64,000 nucleotides of DNA, taken from NCBI RefSeq assembly GCF_000712075.1, contig NZ_JONW01000005.1:687001-751000 (forward strand). The letters are read 5' to 3'. A model generated the notes under the pieces. It searched no databases, was not told the DNA's origin, and was given only the letters and a program-made list of their open reading frames with translations. The DNA is from Caulobacter sp. UNC358MFTsu5.1 (GTDB taxonomy: Bacteria; Pseudomonadota; Alphaproteobacteria; Caulobacterales; Caulobacteraceae). Made by a program: the position numbers and the translations under genes. Of the stretch, positions 11,937-22,867 are shown in pieces (positions within the stretch are counted from its first letter, which is position 1; each line of letters begins with the position of its first letter).

Positions 11937-12098
11937 CTACTCGGCGGCCAGCAGCGGCGCGTCCTCGTCCTCGACCGCGTCGGGATCAGTGGGGCCGTGC
12001 AGCAGCCAGTCGGTCTCGGGCGCGTCGTGACCCGCCCGGGTCCGTTCCGCCCGCATCACCAGGGCCAGCCAGCCGGCCCCCGCCGTCAGAAACACCAT
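11937..12098 (-). CDS. 53-residue microprotein, possibly iron-regulated
   Basis: A short frame of 53 codons, too small for most gene finders. The product has a hydrophobic N-terminus (MVFLTAGAGWLALVM), then Arg residues and a strongly acidic C-terminal half (DPDAVEDEDAPLL), so it may be a small membrane-anchored protein with a cytoplasmic tail. The ATG is preceded by a perfect GGAGG at 5 nt spacing. Twenty-eight bases further upstream is a Fur-box-like inverted repeat (12126-12142). Together these argue for a real, iron-regulated gene. I recognise no family. Confidence 0.6.
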   Translation of the reverse strand: MVFLTAGAGWLALVMRAERTRAGHDAPETDWLLHGPTDPDAVEDEDAPLLAAE

Positions 12099-12125
12099 GA
12101 TCGCCTCCGAAGCGCTCCGTCGTTA

Positions 12126-12142
12126 TTGAGAATGACTATCAA
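12126..12142. promoter_or_regulatory. Fur-box-like palindrome
   Basis: TTGAGAAT-G-ACTATCAA is a near-palindrome (6 of 8 arm positions pair) resembling the classical iron box (GATAATGATAATCATTATC type; TTGAGAATGATTATCAA variants). It is AT-rich in a GC-rich region and lies in the promoter position for the 53-residue ORF on the minus strand. Confidence 0.55.
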
Positions 12143-12196
12143 CAGCGACGGAGGCAAGGCGTCTTTACGGCGCGGCTTGGCTTATTTCGGAGAGAC

Positions 12197-12436
12197 TTAG
12201 GCCGCCTGGGCGGCGGCGGCCTTGCGGCGGGCGGCCGCGGCGGCGCCGCGCTTGAGGGTGGCCGCTTCCAGGCTGACCTGGCGGCGCTTGGACGCCTCGA
12301 GTTCGAGCACGGGCAGGACTTCCGCCGCGGCCAGCCGCTGGGCCGGGGTGCCCACGACGTCCAGCCGGCGGGCGTTGCCCAGGAGCGTGAGCAGCTCCCG
12401 GTCGTTCAGCAGAGGAATCCGCTCGATCAGGGTCAT
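12197..12436 (-). CDS. Small basic protein of unknown function
   Basis: A 79-residue product starting at the ATG at 12436, with GAGGAC ~7 nt upstream; the frame is open to 12469 but lacks a better start. It looks alpha-helical: RIPLLNDRELLTLLGNARRL, then a charged helix and an Ala/Arg/Lys-rich end (GAAAAARRKAAAAQAA). It has no signal peptide or membrane segment. The basic tail could bind nucleic acid, but that is a guess. I recognise no family. Transcribed away from the cold-shock gene. Confidence 0.6.
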   Translation of the reverse strand: MTLIERIPLLNDRELLTLLGNARRLDVVGTPAQRLAAAEVLPVLELEASKRRQVSLEAATLKRGAAAAARRKAAAAQAA

Positions 12437-12724
12437 GGTGCAGTCCTCGAAACTCAGCAATTCCCGCAATAGCGCGAGAGAATTTGCTTAACGTTCAAGG
12501 CGCTGCTTGGGGTCCAAAACTAATCGCGATTCAAGACGATTCACGAATTCACTTGCTCCCCACGGTTTGGAGGCCCATGGTGCATTATCGAATTCGCTGC
12601 CGTTCGGCCTGCTTTTCCATGCTCTCTTCGCGAGAGCGCCGGACGCGCCTACCGACCCCCAACGAAATTTGATCGACGCGCGGAACTCCTCCGCCGACGA
12701 ATATTGACTGCAAGGACTACCACT
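12437..12724 (+). promoter_or_regulatory. Long AT-richer leader/promoter region of the cold-shock gene
   Basis: No convincing gene lies in this 288-bp gap, although short frames are open across it. It is clearly more AT-rich than the flanks, as expected for the promoter and long structured 5' untranslated leader typical of cold-shock mRNAs. The Shine-Dalgarno AAGGA lies 8 nt before the ATG at 12725. The left end must also hold the promoter for the minus-strand gene at 12436. Confidence 0.5.
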
Positions 12725-12931
12725 ATGGCTACCGGCACCGTGAAATGGTTCAACGGCACCAAGGGCTTCGGCTTCATCCAACCCGACGACGGCGGCGCTG
12801 ACGTCTTCGTCCACATCTCGGCCGTTGAACGCGCCGGTCTGCGCGGCCTCGACGAAGGCCAGAAGATCACCTACGACCTGGAACAGGACCGCCGCAGCGG
12901 CAAGATGGCCGCGGGCAACCTGCAGGCTTAA
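12725..12931 (+). CDS. Cold-shock protein, single CSD
   Basis: A 68-residue single cold-shock domain that binds single-stranded RNA/DNA and keeps mRNA unfolded. Both RNA-binding motifs are intact: RNP1 as KGFGFI (in GTKGFGFIQPDDGG) and RNP2 as VFVHIS. The start at 12725 (MATGTVKWFN) matches the family N-terminus and has AAGGA 8 nt upstream. A strong intrinsic terminator follows the stop by 26 bp, so it is monocistronic. It is of the CspA/CspB type; whether cold, stress or growth phase controls it cannot be told from sequence. Confidence 0.95.
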   Translation: MATGTVKWFNGTKGFGFIQPDDGGADVFVHISAVERAGLRGLDEGQKITYDLEQDRRSGKMAAGNLQA

Positions 12932-12956
12932 TCGCCTCGAAGGTTCGAAAGACAGA

Positions 12957-12988
12957 TGGGTCGGCGCCTGGCGCCGGCCCATTTTTCT
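12957..12988 (+). terminator. Rho-independent terminator of the cold-shock gene
   Basis: An 11-bp stem, TGGGTCGGCGC paired with GCGCCGGCCCA (one G-T wobble), with a 3-nt loop, is followed directly by ATTTTTCTT. Confidence 0.92.
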
Positions 12989-13045
12989 TGCGCGCTCCCC
13001 CGGGGCGCGACAGGGTTCTCCGCAGCGAGCGTTCAGCCCTCCCCC

Positions 13046-14266
13046 ATGAGCCCCATGCGCCCAGCCCGCCTTCTCGTCATCGTCCTGGCCGCCCTGAGCG
13101 TGACCGCCTGCGGGTCGCTGTCGCGCGACGCCTACACCGCCAGCGACCTGGCCGGGCCGCCGCCCCAGGGCCTGGCCGAGCTGCGCTTCAACGCCAGCGA
13201 CAGCGACGCGGCCATCCGCTTCGCCGAACCCGCCCGCAAGCGCGCCTCGGCCCAGCGCACCTTCGACGTCCTGGCCCTGTCGGGCGGCGGCTCGAACGGG
13301 GCCTACGGGGCCGGGGTGCTGGCCGGCTGGACCAAGCGCGGCGAGCGGCCGGAATTCGACATCGTCACCGGCGTCTCGACCGGCGCCCTGACCGCCCCCT
13401 TCGCCTTCCTGGGCCCCAGCTGGGACGACCGCCTGGCCGAGGCCTACACCGGCAAGGCCGCCGGCAAGGTGCTCAAGCCCCGCGGCCTGGGCCTGCTGTT
13501 CCACACCAGCGTCTACAGCGCCTCGGGCCTGCGGGCCCTGGTCGACGCCAACGTCACCGATGACCTGCTGCAGGCCATCGTCGCCGAGCACAGGCGCGGC
13601 CGCCGCCTGCTGATCGCCACCACCAACCTCGACACCGAGGAGACGGTGATCTGGGACATGGGCGCCATCGCCAGCCGGGGCGACCCGGCCTCGCGCCAGC
13701 TGTTCAAGGACGTGCTGGTGGCCAGCGCCAGCATCCCCGGCGTCCTGCCGCCCACCCTGATCGAGATCCCGAGCCCCAATGCCGAAAAGGGAGGCCGGCG
13801 GCTGTCGGAGATGCACGTGGACGGCGGCGTCACCATCCCGTTCTTCGTGGCCCCCGAGTCGCTGCTGCTGTGGACCGCCGCCAAGGGCCAGGTCCGGCCC
13901 GGGCGGCTCTACGTGATCGTCAACGGCAAGGTCGGCGGGGCGTTCGGCTTCACCAAGGGCAACGCCGGGGCCATCGTCGGCCGCTCGTGGGACGCCATGA
14001 GCAAGGCCCTGATGCGCACCCACCTGGCGGCCAGCAGCGCCTTCGCCCGCCGCAACGGCGGCCAGCTGCTGTACGCCGCCATCCCCGACAGCGCCGACGT
14101 CGACACCTCGGGCCTGGACTTCGCCAGCGACAACCGCGAGGCCCTGTTCCGCATGGGCTACGAGCGGGCCCAGGCCGGCTGGGCCTGGAGCCTGACCGAC
14201 GAGCCCGCCGAAGTCCCGCCCGGCGCGCCGACCGTGCCGGCCCCGCCGGTGATCAGCGGCCGGTAG
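13046..14266 (+). CDS. Patatin-like phospholipase lipoprotein
   Basis: A 406-residue predicted lipoprotein with lipobox VTAC at about residues 20-23 (LLVIVLAALSVTACGS), so it is probably lipid-anchored to an envelope membrane. It carries a patatin (RssA-type) hydrolase domain: oxyanion loop GGGSNGAYGAG, nucleophile Ser in GVSTG, and the dyad Asp in HVDGG. The full Ser-Asp dyad is intact, so activity as a lipase or phospholipase is likely. The ATG at 13046 gives a proper signal peptide; the in-frame ATG at 13055 is an equal alternative. No Shine-Dalgarno is visible. Confidence 0.9.
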   Translation: MSPMRPARLLVIVLAALSVTACGSLSRDAYTASDLAGPPPQGLAELRFNASDSDAAIRFAEPARKRASAQRTFDVLALSGGGSNGAYGAGVLAGWTKRGERPEFDIVTGVSTGALTAPFAFLGPSWDDRLAEAYTGKAAGKVLKPRGLGLLFHTSVYSASGLRALVDANVTDDLLQAIVAEHRRGRRLLIATTNLDTEETVIWDMGAIASRGDPASRQLFKDVLVASASIPGVLPPTLIEIPSPNAEKGGRRLSEMHVDGGVTIPFFVAPESLLLWTAAKGQVRPGRLYVIVNGKVGGAFGFTKGNAGAIVGRSWDAMSKALMRTHLAASSAFARRNGGQLLYAAIPDSADVDTSGLDFASDNREALFRMGYERAQAGWAWSLTDEPAEVPPGAPTVPAPPVISGR

Positions 14267-14282
14267 CCGGCGGCGCGCGCCG

Positions 14283-15359
14283 TCAGCTCTTCCTCGCCGC
14301 ACCTCGCGCGGGCGACGGACCGGCGAGGGCGACGGTGGACGACGCCGCGCCATAGCGCTTGTCCGCCAGCGAAGCGCAAGCTTCCACCGCCAACTTCGCC
14401 TTGACGGCGTGGCGATTGTACAGCCGCTGGCAAACCCAATCGGTGAGCTTCGCGCACTTGCGGCCCGACCAATCCTTCGCCGTCAGATTCGCGATCTTGA
14501 AGACCTTGACCGACGGCGTCAGGACTGGGGGCCTGCCCGCCGGTCTGTTTCCCGCCGCTCGGGGCGCCTGGACGCGTGGCTTGGCCGGATCATCGACAAG
14601 GCGAACGCTCTTCACCTCTTGGGCGGCCTTTTCCAGCCGCGCGAACTTGTTCTCGAGATAGAGCGAACTGGTGAGCTCGATCTCGACCGTGCTCAAGCAG
14701 TCGTTGAGTTTCTTCGTCTCCTGCAGGGCGGTCCATTCCACCGCGCCAGGGCCATCGCCCCGGCAATGCCGCAGCAGCGCCTTGGCGTCGCGCCGCTTGC
14801 CGGCCACGTCGAGCCGGTAGGCCTTGGTGAGGCATGCGTCCAGCCGGCTGAAGGAAGAAGTCATCAGGTCGAGGGACGGCCGGAACAGCTGGCTGGTCCC
14901 GTAGCCCAGATAGTCGATCATGCTGGCGCGGAAGGCGAAGCCGTTGAGATTGTAGGCGAGGTAGGCCTCCTGATAGGCCTTCCAGCGCGCTTCGCGCTCC
15001 GCGGCCTTGCCGCCGTCCTCGATCGTCGACCGCACCAGGGCCACCGCGGTGCGCCGCGCCTCGTAGGTCTTGCTGAACGCCTCGATCAGGTCACTGCGCC
15101 GGATCTCCAGGTCGGCGATGCGTCGGGCCTCCTCGGCCGCCCGCCTCTGTTCGTCGGTGAAGTGGTTGCTGACCAGGCCGCCGACCACGCCGGTCGTCAG
15201 CAGGGTGAGCAGGGCGACCCCCAGGCTGGACTTGAAGAAGCCGTCGATCGCGGACAGGGCGCCGGGCTGGGGCTTTTCGGGCGCGGCTTCCCGCGTCAGC
15301 GTCACGACGACGTGGACGGGCGGGACGGCATCGTCGGCGGGGGGCGAAGGACCTGTCAT
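14283..15359 (-). CDS. Single-pass membrane protein of unknown function
   Basis: A 358-residue product with one clear membrane helix at about residues 47-65 (GVALLTLLTTGVVGGLVSNH), preceded by a Pro-rich cytoplasmic-looking N-terminus. A long charged helix follows (residues 68-100, probably coiled coil), then a helical domain with several Cys (LDACL, LRHC, LNDCL, GRKCAKL, DWVCQRL) that could form disulphides if periplasmic. I recognise no domain. The tail after about residue 250 is Pro/Arg/Lys-rich before a final helical segment. Convergent with the patatin gene, 16 bp between stops. Confidence 0.7.
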   Translation of the reverse strand: MTGPSPPADDAVPPVHVVVTLTREAAPEKPQPGALSAIDGFFKSSLGVALLTLLTTGVVGGLVSNHFTDEQRRAAEEARRIADLEIRRSDLIEAFSKTYEARRTAVALVRSTIEDGGKAAEREARWKAYQEAYLAYNLNGFAFRASMIDYLGYGTSQLFRPSLDLMTSSFSRLDACLTKAYRLDVAGKRRDAKALLRHCRGDGPGAVEWTALQETKKLNDCLSTVEIELTSSLYLENKFARLEKAAQEVKSVRLVDDPAKPRVQAPRAAGNRPAGRPPVLTPSVKVFKIANLTAKDWSGRKCAKLTDWVCQRLYNRHAVKAKLAVEACASLADKRYGAASSTVALAGPSPARGAARKS

Positions 15360-15667
15360 GAGCGGTTTCCAGGCGGGGGCGATCGACCGAGGCGGGAGGC
15401 CCGATCACGGCGCCGCTTCCCGCCCAAGATGCCGCGCCGGGCCCGGTCCGCCTGTGGCGAATGCCACGCCCAGGAGGTCTATTTCACCAGACCGGGACCG
15501 GCGGCCCGGCGGCGGGGTCCGGCGCGTCGCCTCGCCGAACCCCGCTCCCCGACTCTAGGGTTGCGCCGGACCGACTCCCTCTCTAAACGGGCGGCTTAAC
15601 CTGCAAGATGGTCGGCAGCGGGCGCGCGGATGTGCGCGACCGTGTCTCTGCGCGCGAGTCTCCTGAT
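15360..15667. other. Intergenic region between divergent genes
   Basis: A 308-bp gap between the unknown membrane protein (minus) and carB (plus). It must hold both promoters. Short open frames cross it but none has a start with a ribosome-binding site. I see no repeat or recognisable operator. The carB start at 15668 has only a weak GAG upstream. Confidence 0.5.
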
Positions 15668-18961
<3,294 letters not shown>

Positions 18962-18977
18962 GCCTCTTTCCACGACT

Positions 18978-19075
18978 GGGGACATGCACTTGTGCGTGTC
19001 CCCAACCGTTGAACCGACTTCAAAGGCGTGATGCCTCCGCGCCCGTATTGGGGACACGCACAAGTGCATGTCCCC
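18978..19075. repeat. Paired GGGGACA hairpins (repeat family G)
   Basis: Two 26-nt hairpins, 18978-19003 and 19050-19075, are reverse complements of each other (ends GGGGACA and TGTCCCC), so the whole stretch is also a 98-bp inverted repeat. Other members occur at 19825-19923, 60850-60875 and 61789-61814. Confidence 0.9.
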
Positions 19076-19097
19076 GGCGCGAAGGCCGAAAGACAGA

Positions 19098-19138
19098 ACC
19101 GCCGCGATCCGCCGAAAGGCCGGTCGCGGCGGTTTTCG
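19098..19138 (+). terminator. Rho-independent terminator downstream of carB
   Basis: ACCGCCGCGA and TCGCGGCGGT form a strong stem (one bulge further in) around a short loop, followed by TTTCGTTT. Confidence 0.85.
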
Positions 19139-19265
19139 TTTGCGAGACCCCTCGCCCGACGGTCTTCCGGACCGCCGCCCCCTCCCGCGAGGGGAGAGGG
19201 ATGACCGCGCCGTTGCGGCCTTCGGTCCACCATGGTCAAGTTCTGGCGCAAAGCCGGAGAACTCC

Positions 19266-19802
19266 TTGCCGAAGCCTAGCCGCGCCCACGGAGCCGCCGT
19301 CCTGACCGCCCTGGTCCTTGCGGCGTCCGCCTGTTCGCCGACCACGCCGGAGGACGCGGCCCGGACCGCCGTCCAGGCGGCCGAGGCGGCGAACAGCGTC
19401 CCGTCGGAGGCCGTCGGCGGCCGCCTGTCGCCCGCCGAACTGGAAGGGGCCAAGCAGGGCGTGCTGCGCGGCTATCGTGAGGACGCCACCAGGCTGGCCA
19501 TCCACTACGCCATGGACGACCACGCCGAGCCGGCCGAGCGTCGCCGCTGGCTGGGCCTGGCGGCCGGCACGGGATCAAGCCTGGCGATCCTGCGCGACGT
19601 CTATTTCCTGGCCCACACCGGCGAGCCGGGCGACTGCGTGAAGGCCCGCGCCCTGGTCGCCGAAGGCAAGGCGCTGTTCACCCGCGAGATCGCCGCGGCC
19701 AAGGCCAGGAACCTGCGCGACGCCAAGGTCCAGGCCCTCACGGACCTGCAGGACCTGGAACGCGAGATCGCCCACGACGCCTGCGGAACGGGCGGGGCGT
19801 AG
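19266..19802 (+). CDS. Small lipoprotein of unknown function
   Basis: A 178-residue predicted lipoprotein. A basic N-terminus is followed by VLTALVLAASAC, with SAC as a good lipobox, and then a helical mature domain with two Cys (PGDCVKAR, AHDACG) that may pair. I recognise no family. The TTG at 19266 is chosen because GGAGA lies 5 nt upstream and the signal peptide begins there; no in-frame ATG gives a sensible signal peptide, and the open frame to 19068 crosses a repeat and a terminator. Paired GGGGACA hairpins follow the stop. Confidence 0.65.
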   Translation: MPKPSRAHGAAVLTALVLAASACSPTTPEDAARTAVQAAEAANSVPSEAVGGRLSPAELEGAKQGVLRGYREDATRLAIHYAMDDHAEPAERRRWLGLAAGTGSSLAILRDVYFLAHTGEPGDCVKARALVAEGKALFTREIAAAKARNLRDAKVQALTDLQDLEREIAHDACGTGGA

Positions 19803-19824
19803 AGTTATCCACAGGATCGCGAGC

Positions 19825-19923
19825 GGGGACATGCACTCGTGCGTGTCCCCAACCGCATCATCGACGCGCCAGGACGAGAACCGCCGCACCTGCCTTGGGG
19901 ACACGCCGCAAGGGCATGTCCCC
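19825..19923. repeat. Paired GGGGACA hairpins, second locus
   Basis: Hairpin 19825-19850 and a degenerate partner 19897-19923 (ends GGGGACA and TGTCCCC) in inverted orientation. The architecture is the same as at 18978-19075, only 0.75 kb away, so the lipoprotein gene is bracketed by the two pairs. Confidence 0.87.
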
Positions 19924-20030
19924 GACCTCTATCCCCGCGAATTCCGAATCCGCCCTCAACGAAATCAACGCGCTACACGAAAATACAAGTTTCCGATCCC
20001 CACCCTCCAGGACGGCCGCACACTAGCGGC

Positions 20031-20381
20031 ATGACCCAAGCTCAAGACACCCCCACCTGGTGCTTCACCTTCCAGCAGAAGCTGATGGACGCCCTCGACG
20101 CGGCCTGGGCGATCCTGGAGCGCAGCGACGACCCCGCCGAGATCCGCGCGGCCCGCGACAAGGCCAAAGCCGTCGGCGACCTGGCCGCCATGGCCCGCAA
20201 GGTCGCCCTGATCGTGCCGGCCGCCCGATCCCGGGTCTCGCCGCCCTCGATGCTCGACGCCGCCGCGGCCCATCTGCACGCCGCCCAGTCGGTGGCCGAC
20301 GTCGGGACGATGGTCCGGACGCCCAATCCGGCGCCGAGGGCGATCGACAAGCTCAAGGGCGGGCGGCGCGGACGGTTGTGA
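20031..20381 (+). CDS. Small cytoplasmic protein of unknown function
   Basis: A 116-residue product that looks entirely helical (QKLMDALDAAWAILERS, IRAARDKAKAVGDLAAMARK), with no signal peptide or membrane segment. It ends in a basic tail (LKGGRRGRL). The ATG at 20031 starts the compact protein; no clear Shine-Dalgarno precedes it, and the upstream open frame crosses the hairpin repeat. I recognise no family. An AT-richer stretch at about 19940-20000 may carry its promoter. Confidence 0.6.
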   Translation: MTQAQDTPTWCFTFQQKLMDALDAAWAILERSDDPAEIRAARDKAKAVGDLAAMARKVALIVPAARSRVSPPSMLDAAAAHLHAAQSVADVGTMVRTPNPAPRAIDKLKGGRRGRL

Positions 20382-20479
20382 AGCCGGCGCGTAGGGCTTG
20401 CGCGCCGACGGGTTGCCGGGAACAACACGCAGCGACCGCACCGGCAACAGGGCTGACGTCAGCCCAGCCGCCGGCGCGT

Positions 20480-20791
20480 ATGGTTTCGAGGGGCAAGTTC
20501 GTGGGTTTCACAAAAGAAGAAGGCCGGAAGATCATGGTGATCCTGGCCGTCAATTGGTTGGCCTGCGCCGTTCTTTCGGGCTTTCTCTTCATTCTGTCGC
20601 GACACGACCCCTTGCAGGCTTTCATCAAGTGTTTCGCCGTGTGTTGCGGAGCGGTCGTGGTGGCGTATCTGGTGAAGCGAGACCTCATTTCCGCTCTGCT
20701 GACGCTTGGCGGCGCGGTGGTCTTGTTTTCCCTGACGGTGATTCTGCATTCGGCCTTGCTGCCGCCGGATGTGGTTCCGATCTCCGGCTGA
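20480..20791 (+). CDS. Small three-helix membrane protein of unknown function
   Basis: A product of about 103 residues with three predicted membrane helices (VILAVNWLACAVLSGFLFIL, CFAVCCGAVVVAYLV, LISALLTLGGAVVLFSLTVI). The start is uncertain: ATG 20480 is given, but GTG 20501 has GAGGGG at good spacing and ATG 20534 begins just at the first helix. The coding sequence is noticeably less GC-rich than its neighbours and uses more A/T-ending codons, which suggests recent acquisition. I recognise no family. Confidence 0.55.
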   Translation: MVSRGKFVGFTKEEGRKIMVILAVNWLACAVLSGFLFILSRHDPLQAFIKCFAVCCGAVVVAYLVKRDLISALLTLGGAVVLFSLTVILHSALLPPDVVPISG

Positions 20792-20835
20792 GGAGACGGG
20801 CGTCCGGGCCCCGAGGGAGCGACGAGTTTCTGACC

Positions 20836-21282
20836 ATGACGACCTATACCGACGAAGCTGTCGCCGACCTGGCCCGCCGCCTGCTGGACCACAGCCTGCC
20901 CAAGGACCAGTGGACCCACGCCGCGCACCTGACCGCCACCCTGCGCCTGGTCCGTACACGGAACGAGGGCCTGGAGCGCGACATGCCGCGCATCATCCAG
21001 ACCTACAACGTCGCGGTCGGCGGGGTGAACGACGACCACAGCGGCTATCACGAGACCATCACCCAGGCCTACCTCGCCGCCATCCGCGCCTTCGTCGCGA
21101 CCCTGCCGGCCGGGACCTCCGACAGCGCGGCGGCCGCCCGGCTGCTGGCCACCCCGATGGGCGACAAGGCCTGGCCCCTGACCTTCTGGTCGCGCGAGCG
21201 GCTGTTCAGCGTGGCGGCCCGCCGGGGCTGGGTCGAGCCGGACCTGCGCCCGCTGGAGGCGCCTGTCGGGACCCCCGCATGA
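20836..21282 (+). CDS. Conserved hypothetical protein with HAAHL motif
   Basis: A 148-residue soluble helical protein. The segment PKDQWTHAAHLTATL near residues 22-36 is reminiscent of a conserved family of unknown function, and its HxxH spacing could bind a metal. A second conserved-looking stretch is GYHETITQAYLAAI. The ATG at 20836 is the first sensible start in frame. The gene overlaps the next one by ATGA, so the two are translationally coupled. The role is unknown. Confidence 0.7.
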   Translation: MTTYTDEAVADLARRLLDHSLPKDQWTHAAHLTATLRLVRTRNEGLERDMPRIIQTYNVAVGGVNDDHSGYHETITQAYLAAIRAFVATLPAGTSDSAAAARLLATPMGDKAWPLTFWSRERLFSVAARRGWVEPDLRPLEAPVGTPA

Positions 21283-21569
21283 TCCTGTTCGTCGCCTTCT
21301 ATCTGGGCGTGCTGAACCTGCTGACCTTCGCGATCTTCGGCTTCGACAAGGCGGCCGCGGCCGAAAAGCGTTCGCGTGTGCCCGAGCGCGCCCTGCTGAC
21401 CCTGGCCGCCCTGGGCGGCAGCCCCGGCGCGTTGGCGGCCCGCCCGGTGTTCCGCCACAAGACCCGCAAGCAGCCGTTCAGCGCCTGGCTGACCCTGATC
21501 GTGTTCGTGCAGGTGGTGGCGGTCGTGATCGGGCTGGTGGTGTGGCGCAGGAGCCTGACCGGCGCTTGA
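21279..21569 (+). CDS. DUF1294 family membrane protein
   Basis: A 96-residue protein of the DUF1294 type. The first helix, VAFYLGVLNLLTFAIFGFDK, is followed by the conserved basic loop with RVPERALLTLAALGGSPGAL and FRHKTRKQPF, then a last helix. Family members are small inner-membrane proteins; a few are fused to cold-shock domains, but here there is none. The ATG overlaps the upstream stop (ATGA), suggesting coupling to the HAAHL protein. Function unknown. Confidence 0.88.
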   Translation: MILFVAFYLGVLNLLTFAIFGFDKAAAAEKRSRVPERALLTLAALGGSPGALAARPVFRHKTRKQPFSAWLTLIVFVQVVAVVIGLVVWRRSLTGA

Positions 21570-21624
21570 CGCCCCCGCGCCGCGCCGCCACGACAGCAGT
21601 CGAGGCGCAACCGGGGGAAGATCG

Positions 21625-22107
21625 TTGGGGCGGAATACGATGATAACGGGCCTGCTCGCGACCGGCCTGCTGGCCATGGCCGGCCCGGCCGCCGCCGCCG
21701 CCGCCGCCGCCGACTATGGGCTCGTCGGCAAGACCGACCAGGCCGTCATGCTGATCGACCGCTCGACCGTGAAGGAAGACGGCCACATCCGCTCGGCGCG
21801 CGCCCTGATCTTCAGCCGGGACCGGCGCTTCGACCCTAAGGAGGCCTATACGATCCTGGCCTATCAGTTCGATTGCTCGGCCCTGACCTCGAAGGTCGAC
21901 CGCATCCTCGTCTTCGATGAAGCCGACGCGGTGATCAGCAACGACAACACCGCCGCCTCGGCGTTTGAGCCGGAAAAGCCAGGCACCCTGGGCCGGGAAG
22001 CCCTGTCCATCGTCTGCGGGACCAAGGACTACCCCATCGCCAAGAGCCTGAGCCTGCCCGTCGCCAAGGCGGTGGCCGACGCGTTCCTGCATCCGGCGGC
22101 CAAGTAG
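21625..22107 (+). CDS. Exported protein, surface-adhesin-E-like domain
   Basis: A 160-residue product with a signal peptide (hydrophobic ITGLLATGLLAMAG, then an Ala run). The mature part resembles the small beta-rich domain of surface-adhesin E-like proteins: AVMLIDRSTVKEDGHIRSAR, then YQFDCSALTSKVDRI with a Cys, and a second Cys near the end (SIVCGTKD) that may pair with it. TTG 21625 is used because GGGGGAAG precedes it and it gives a basic N-terminus; ATG 21640 is an alternative. The Ala run is encoded by a (GCC)n tract that could slip in replication. Confidence 0.7.
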   Translation: MGRNTMITGLLATGLLAMAGPAAAAAAAADYGLVGKTDQAVMLIDRSTVKEDGHIRSARALIFSRDRRFDPKEAYTILAYQFDCSALTSKVDRILVFDEADAVISNDNTAASAFEPEKPGTLGREALSIVCGTKDYPIAKSLSLPVAKAVADAFLHPAAK

Positions 22108-22196
22108 CGGGTCGAGCCCAGGGGGGCCGCTCCGCCCTTGACGGACCTCCACGTCACCCTGCCACCCTGCGCGCAACGCCTCGGGGAGCCCGCGCC

Positions 22197-22859
22197 ATGA
22201 TCGTCGTCCATCACCTGAACAATTCGCGCAGCCAGCGCGTGCTGTGGCTGCTGGAGGAGCTGGGGCTGCCCTACGAGGTCAAGCGCTACCAGCGCGACGC
22301 CAAGACCATGCTGGCCCCGCCAGAGCTGCTGGCCGTGCACCCGCTGGGCAAGTCGCCGGTGATCACCGACGGCGACAAGACCATCGCCGAGACCGGCGCC
22401 ATCGTCGAATACATCGTCCAGACCTACGGCCAGGGGCGGCTGGTCCCGGCCGCCGGGACGCCCGAGCGGCTGCGCTGGACCTACTGGCTGCACTACGCCG
22501 AGGGCTCGGCCATGACGCCGCTGCTTCTGAAGCTGGTGTTCACCGCCCTGCCCAACCGCGCGCCGGGCCTGCTGAAGGGGCTGGTCAAGAGCATCGCCTC
22601 CAAGGCGCAGAGCGGCTTCGTCGACCCGCAGCTGAAGAGCCACATCGACTACTGGGACGCCGAGCTGGCCAAGACCGCCTGGTTCGCCGGCCCCGACTTC
22701 ACCGCCGCCGACATCATGATGAGCTTCCCGCTGGAAGCCGGCGCCGCCCGGGCCGGGGCCGCCTCGCGCCCGCGCGTCAAGGCGTTCCTGGACCGCATCC
22801 ACGCGCGTCCGGCCTACAAGCGCGCCCTGGAGCGCGGCGGGCCGTACGACTACGCGTGA
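22197..22859 (+). CDS. Glutathione S-transferase
   Basis: A 220-residue cytosolic GST. The N-terminal thioredoxin-like domain (about 1-80) has the active-site region NNSRSQRVLWLLEELG and the glutathione gamma-Glu contact AETGAIVEYIV, with the cis-Pro in KSPVIT. The helical C-terminal domain covers the rest, with FTAADIMMSF as the N-capping motif. The ATG has GGGGAG 8 nt upstream. The exact substrate class is not predictable. Single gene; a large inverted repeat follows. Confidence 0.93.
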   Translation: MIVVHHLNNSRSQRVLWLLEELGLPYEVKRYQRDAKTMLAPPELLAVHPLGKSPVITDGDKTIAETGAIVEYIVQTYGQGRLVPAAGTPERLRWTYWLHYAEGSAMTPLLLKLVFTALPNRAPGLLKGLVKSIASKAQSGFVDPQLKSHIDYWDAELAKTAWFAGPDFTAADIMMSFPLEAGAARAGAASRPRVKAFLDRIHARPAYKRALERGGPYDYA

Positions 22860-22867
22860 TCTGAAAA

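Noticed and set aside
12484..12707. Two short plus-strand frames in the cold-shock leader
   Set aside because: No ribosome site, no sensible protein features; better explained as leader or promoter.
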